A DNA stretch of 7,651 nt, taken from NCBI GenBank assembly GCA_047638695.1, contig JBLINY010000171.1, positions 1 through 7,651 on the forward strand, written 5' to 3'. Numbering within the stretch: the first letter of the stretch is position 1; the number at the start of each line of letters is the position of its first letter. The position numbers and the translations under genes are program-made. Below are positions 6,032-7,651 of the stretch, in pieces. Under the pieces are notes generated by a model. It searched no databases and was not told where the DNA came from. It saw only the letters and a list, made by a program, of their open reading frames with translations. This DNA comes from JAHECQ01 sp047638695. Its GTDB lineage: Bacteria; Actinomycetota; Acidimicrobiia; Acidimicrobiales; SZUA-35.

Positions 6032-7465
6032 TCAGTTCTGCGTCGATGACACGGTCTCCTTGGTGGGAAACAGGAACCAGATGGTCAGAGCCATCAGCGC
6101 CATCATGACCACGTAGAAAACCCAGAGCGGTTCGAAAGCCGGAGCAGCGCCAACGCCGGTCGCCTCGCCGACGAGCGCGATCGCCACCGCTATGCCAAGC
6201 GCCGCAGCCACGTTTCGAACCGTGTTGAAGCTGGCGTTCACTTCACCCCAGAAGTTCTGATGCACATGCTTCAGCAGCGCACCGTTGAGCTGTGGTGACA
6301 CCATTGCCCAGCCGGTACCCATAGCTGCGATTGTGGGGAACAGACTGGTGAAATAGTTGGCGTCGGGTCCAATGGAGTACCACTCCCACGACATGCCAAG
6401 CACCAGGATCAGGGATCCGATTCGCAGCATCGACTTGTAGCCGTATTTGTCGGACAGTCGGCCCGCCACGGTTGTGGCGATCCCAGAAAAGACCGGCCCG
6501 GGCGTGAGCGCTAGGCCGATGGTGAAGTTATCCCAACCCCAGACTCTGCTCATGTAGAGCGGCCACATCAGCCACGATGACATCCCGGCCACGTGAAGGA
6601 GGAAGTTGGCCAGGTTGGCTGTCCACACCGGCTTCTCCACGAAGAGGGTGAGATTCAAGAGTGGCGCCGGGTGACGCCGGGATTGGAAGACGAAGAGAGG
6701 CATCAGGACAAACGCCGCCGCCAGAGAACCAACAACGATGGGGTCAGTCCAACCCCAAGCCGGCCCTTGAGAAACAGCGAAGACGAGTAGCGAGATGGCC
6801 AAGGTGCCTTGGGTGACACCGAGCAGGTCAAGGCGCCCCGGCGCGCTATCGGCTTTGGATTCGCGCAACAGCCTCCAACCGGCCAGGAGCGTGATAGCGG
6901 CGATCGGTGCTGTGATGAGATACAGCCACCTCCAGCTGGCGAACTCCAGCATCACGGCGGCCACGGTGGGGGCGAATGCGGAGGCGATTGGCGACGTTGC
7001 GGCCCAGACCCCTACGGCTGTGCCGTGTCTCTCTTTCGGGAACTCGGGGAGGATCATGGCCAGCGAAGCCGGCAGCACCAAGGCTCCGGAGATGGCCTGC
7101 AAGACCCGGGCACCGATCAGGATCCAAATTGTTGGAGCGAGCGCAGACAAAACTGCTGAGACGACGAACCCCATCATCCCGATCCGAAACACCCGTCGCC
7201 GCCCTGTCCGATCGGCGAGGCGTCCGCCGACGAGCATGAACCCGGCCAGGCCGAGGAAGAACCCCGACGACGTCCACGACACGATGTTTTGCCCGGCTTC
7301 AGGGAAGGAGCGGGTGAGATCGTCGAAAGCGATATTCGTCGCCGTTGAGTTAAACGATACGAGAACGGCCCCAGCGGAACTGACCGCTAGCGCCTTCCAC
7401 GCCCGCGCAGGCACGACCGTGCGCGGCAGTGCGTCCGAGTCGAGGATCGTGGTCCCACGTTTCAT
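6032..7465 (-). CDS. MFS transporter, DHA2 (14-helix, EmrB/QacA-like) family
   Basis: This 477-residue inner-membrane protein is probably a proton-coupled exporter; the substrate cannot be told. I count 14 hydrophobic segments (roughly 26-45, 62-80, 95-112, 114-135, 150-173, 181-200, 212-232, 242-260, 280-305, 315-335, 347-363, 371-390, 410-433, 446-466), as in DHA2. Motif A in the loop after helix 2 is clear: GRLADRTGRRRVF (81-93). ASWRWLYLITAP (176-187) matches the conserved SWRW region after helix 5. Two usual DHA2 signatures are altered. The helix-1 motif that normally reads LDxTIVN is FNSTATN (38-44), with N39 for Asp. Motif C before SWRW reads AFAPTVAA (163-170), with Ala where Gly is usual. 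The start is ATG with GAGGTG eight bases upstream. It stands alone; two palindromes upstream suggest control by a repressor not in the window. Confidence 0.92.
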   Translation of the reverse strand: MKRGTTILDSDALPRTVVPARAWKALAVSSAGAVLVSFNSTATNIAFDDLTRSFPEAGQNIVSWTSSGFFLGLAGFMLVGGRLADRTGRRRVFRIGMMGFVVSAVLSALAPTIWILIGARVLQAISGALVLPASLAMILPEFPKERHGTAVGVWAATSPIASAFAPTVAAVMLEFASWRWLYLITAPIAAITLLAGWRLLRESKADSAPGRLDLLGVTQGTLAISLLVFAVSQGPAWGWTDPIVVGSLAAAFVLMPLFVFQSRRHPAPLLNLTLFVEKPVWTANLANFLLHVAGMSSWLMWPLYMSRVWGWDNFTIGLALTPGPVFSGIATTVAGRLSDKYGYKSMLRIGSLILVLGMSWEWYSIGPDANYFTSLFPTIAAMGTGWAMVSPQLNGALLKHVHQNFWGEVNASFNTVRNVAAALGIAVAIALVGEATGVGAAPAFEPLWVFYVVMMALMALTIWFLFPTKETVSSTQN

Positions 7466-7473
7466 TGAGCTAA

Positions 7474-7479
7474 CACCTC
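7474..7479 (-). promoter_or_regulatory. Shine-Dalgarno sequence of the MFS gene
   Basis: The minus strand reads GAGGTG, eight bases before the ATG. It is the best canonical ribosome binding site in the window apart from that of clpP, and it fixes the start of the transporter. Confidence 0.8.
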
Positions 7480-7491
7480 ATTTTTTTCGGC

Positions 7492-7511
7492 CCAACGAGG
7501 TCGGTCGTTGG
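7492..7511. promoter_or_regulatory. Perfect inverted repeat upstream of the MFS gene, possible operator
   Basis: CCAACGA (7492-7498) and TCGTTGG (7505-7511) are perfect 7-bp arms separated by six bases (GGTCGG). The site is 27-46 bp upstream of the transporter ATG, within or near the promoter. The form fits a dimeric repressor operator; no regulator gene is in the window. No T tract follows on either strand. Confidence 0.5.
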
Positions 7512-7514
7512 AAA

Positions 7515-7528
7515 AAGTCGGACGACTT
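7515..7528. promoter_or_regulatory. Second palindrome upstream of the MFS gene (operator or small terminator)
   Basis: AAGTCG-GA-CGACTT, 6-bp arms around a 2-bp centre, starts three bases from the first palindrome. On the minus strand the 3' arm continues into a run of five T (7512-7516), so it could also be a weak terminator for transcription entering from the right. The operator reading is favoured by its closeness to the first palindrome. Confidence 0.45.
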
Positions 7529-7576
7529 AGCCTCGATCCACCGTTTGAGTATTGGCTGGTGAGGGGCGCGTCCACC

Positions 7577-7642
7577 AAAAAGGCCTCCTGAGCTGGGAAT
7601 CTGTTGATGTCTTACGTCAACAAGCCCACAACCACAGGAGGC
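7577..7642. repeat. Nested inverted repeat at the right edge: minus-strand terminator or sequestered ribosome binding site
   Basis: Outer arms GCCTCCTG (7583-7590) and CAGGAGGC (7635-7642) are perfect over 8 bp. Inside lies a second hairpin, GTTGATG (7603-7609) with CGTCAAC (7615-7621), including one G-T pair, around loop TCTTA. On the minus strand the outer stem is followed within two bases by T5 (7577-7581), like a large intrinsic terminator. On the plus strand the right arm contains AGGAGG (7636-7641), a perfect Shine-Dalgarno sequence, masked by the CCTCCT of the left arm. The gene this would serve starts beyond the window. An open frame from ATG at 7607 also runs to the edge (MSYVNKPTTTGGTFC) but is too short to judge. 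Confidence 0.55.
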
Positions 7643-7651
7643 ACTTTCTGT

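Noticed and set aside
5862..6116. An 84-codon plus-strand frame in the gap after the tRNA
   Set aside because: It starts with TTG, lacks a ribosome binding site, runs into the 3' end of the MFS gene on the other strand and matches nothing I recognise.
6795..7562. A 255-codon plus-strand frame opposite the MFS gene
   Set aside because: It is antisense to a transporter with clear motifs and helices, and is rich in Arg, Ser and Pro, as expected for a shadow frame.
7607..7651. Possible start of a plus-strand gene (ATG at 7607, MSYVNKPTTTGGTFC)
   Set aside because: Only 15 codons are visible, there is no good Shine-Dalgarno in front, and the same bases form the edge hairpin. It cannot be called as a gene, but it is noted in the edge feature.
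1..7651. CRISPR array or phage defence system
   Set aside because: No regularly spaced repeats, cas-like, toxin-antitoxin or nuclease genes are visible; the only tandem repeat is inside tig and has no spacers.

Overview
The window is high-GC DNA with an actinobacterial look. The trigger factor, ClpP, ClpX and FolC sequences are all actinobacterial in style, and the five genes left of the tRNA start with GTG or TTG. A single clpP lies between tig and clpX. Mycobacterium and Streptomyces carry a clpP1-clpP2 pair there. Together with a Flp-pilin-like protein with a Ser/Thr linker, this makes me lean towards an Acidimicrobiia-type lineage. That placement is an inference and was not tested.

Left block, all minus strand, read from right to left: tig (trigger factor, 5660-4176), clpP (4179-3508), clpX (3488-2214), folC (2187-859), then a gap of 140 bp and a small secreted or surface protein gene (718-11). 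tig and clpP overlap by 4 bp (GTGA), clpP and clpX are 18-20 bp apart, and clpX and folC are 26 bp apart, so these four look like one transcription unit. It would make a ribosome-bound chaperone, the two halves of the ClpXP protease, and the enzyme that adds glutamate to folates. The start of tig has a -10-like hexamer 7 nt upstream, which suggests a leaderless mRNA.

Middle: a complete tRNA-Pro(UGG) gene (5758-5831, plus strand) diverges from tig. A weak terminator-like hairpin follows it, then about 200 bp with no convincing gene.

Right block: a minus-strand gene for a 14-helix MFS transporter of the DHA2 type (7465-6032). It has an ATG start and a strong Shine-Dalgarno sequence, unlike the genes on the left. 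Two adjacent palindromes lie upstream of it, and a nested inverted repeat at the right edge can be read as a terminator on the minus strand or as a sequestered ribosome binding site on the plus strand. The change of gene type at the tRNA fits a housekeeping/accessory boundary, although no attachment repeat was found.

The most unusual item is the 235-residue protein at 718-11. It has a Flp/Tad-type prepilin N-terminus (with the normally conserved Glu+5 replaced by Gly), then a Ser/Thr/Pro linker, then a complete six-cysteine ricin-B-like beta-trefoil. This suggests a lectin displayed on, or anchored like, a pilus.
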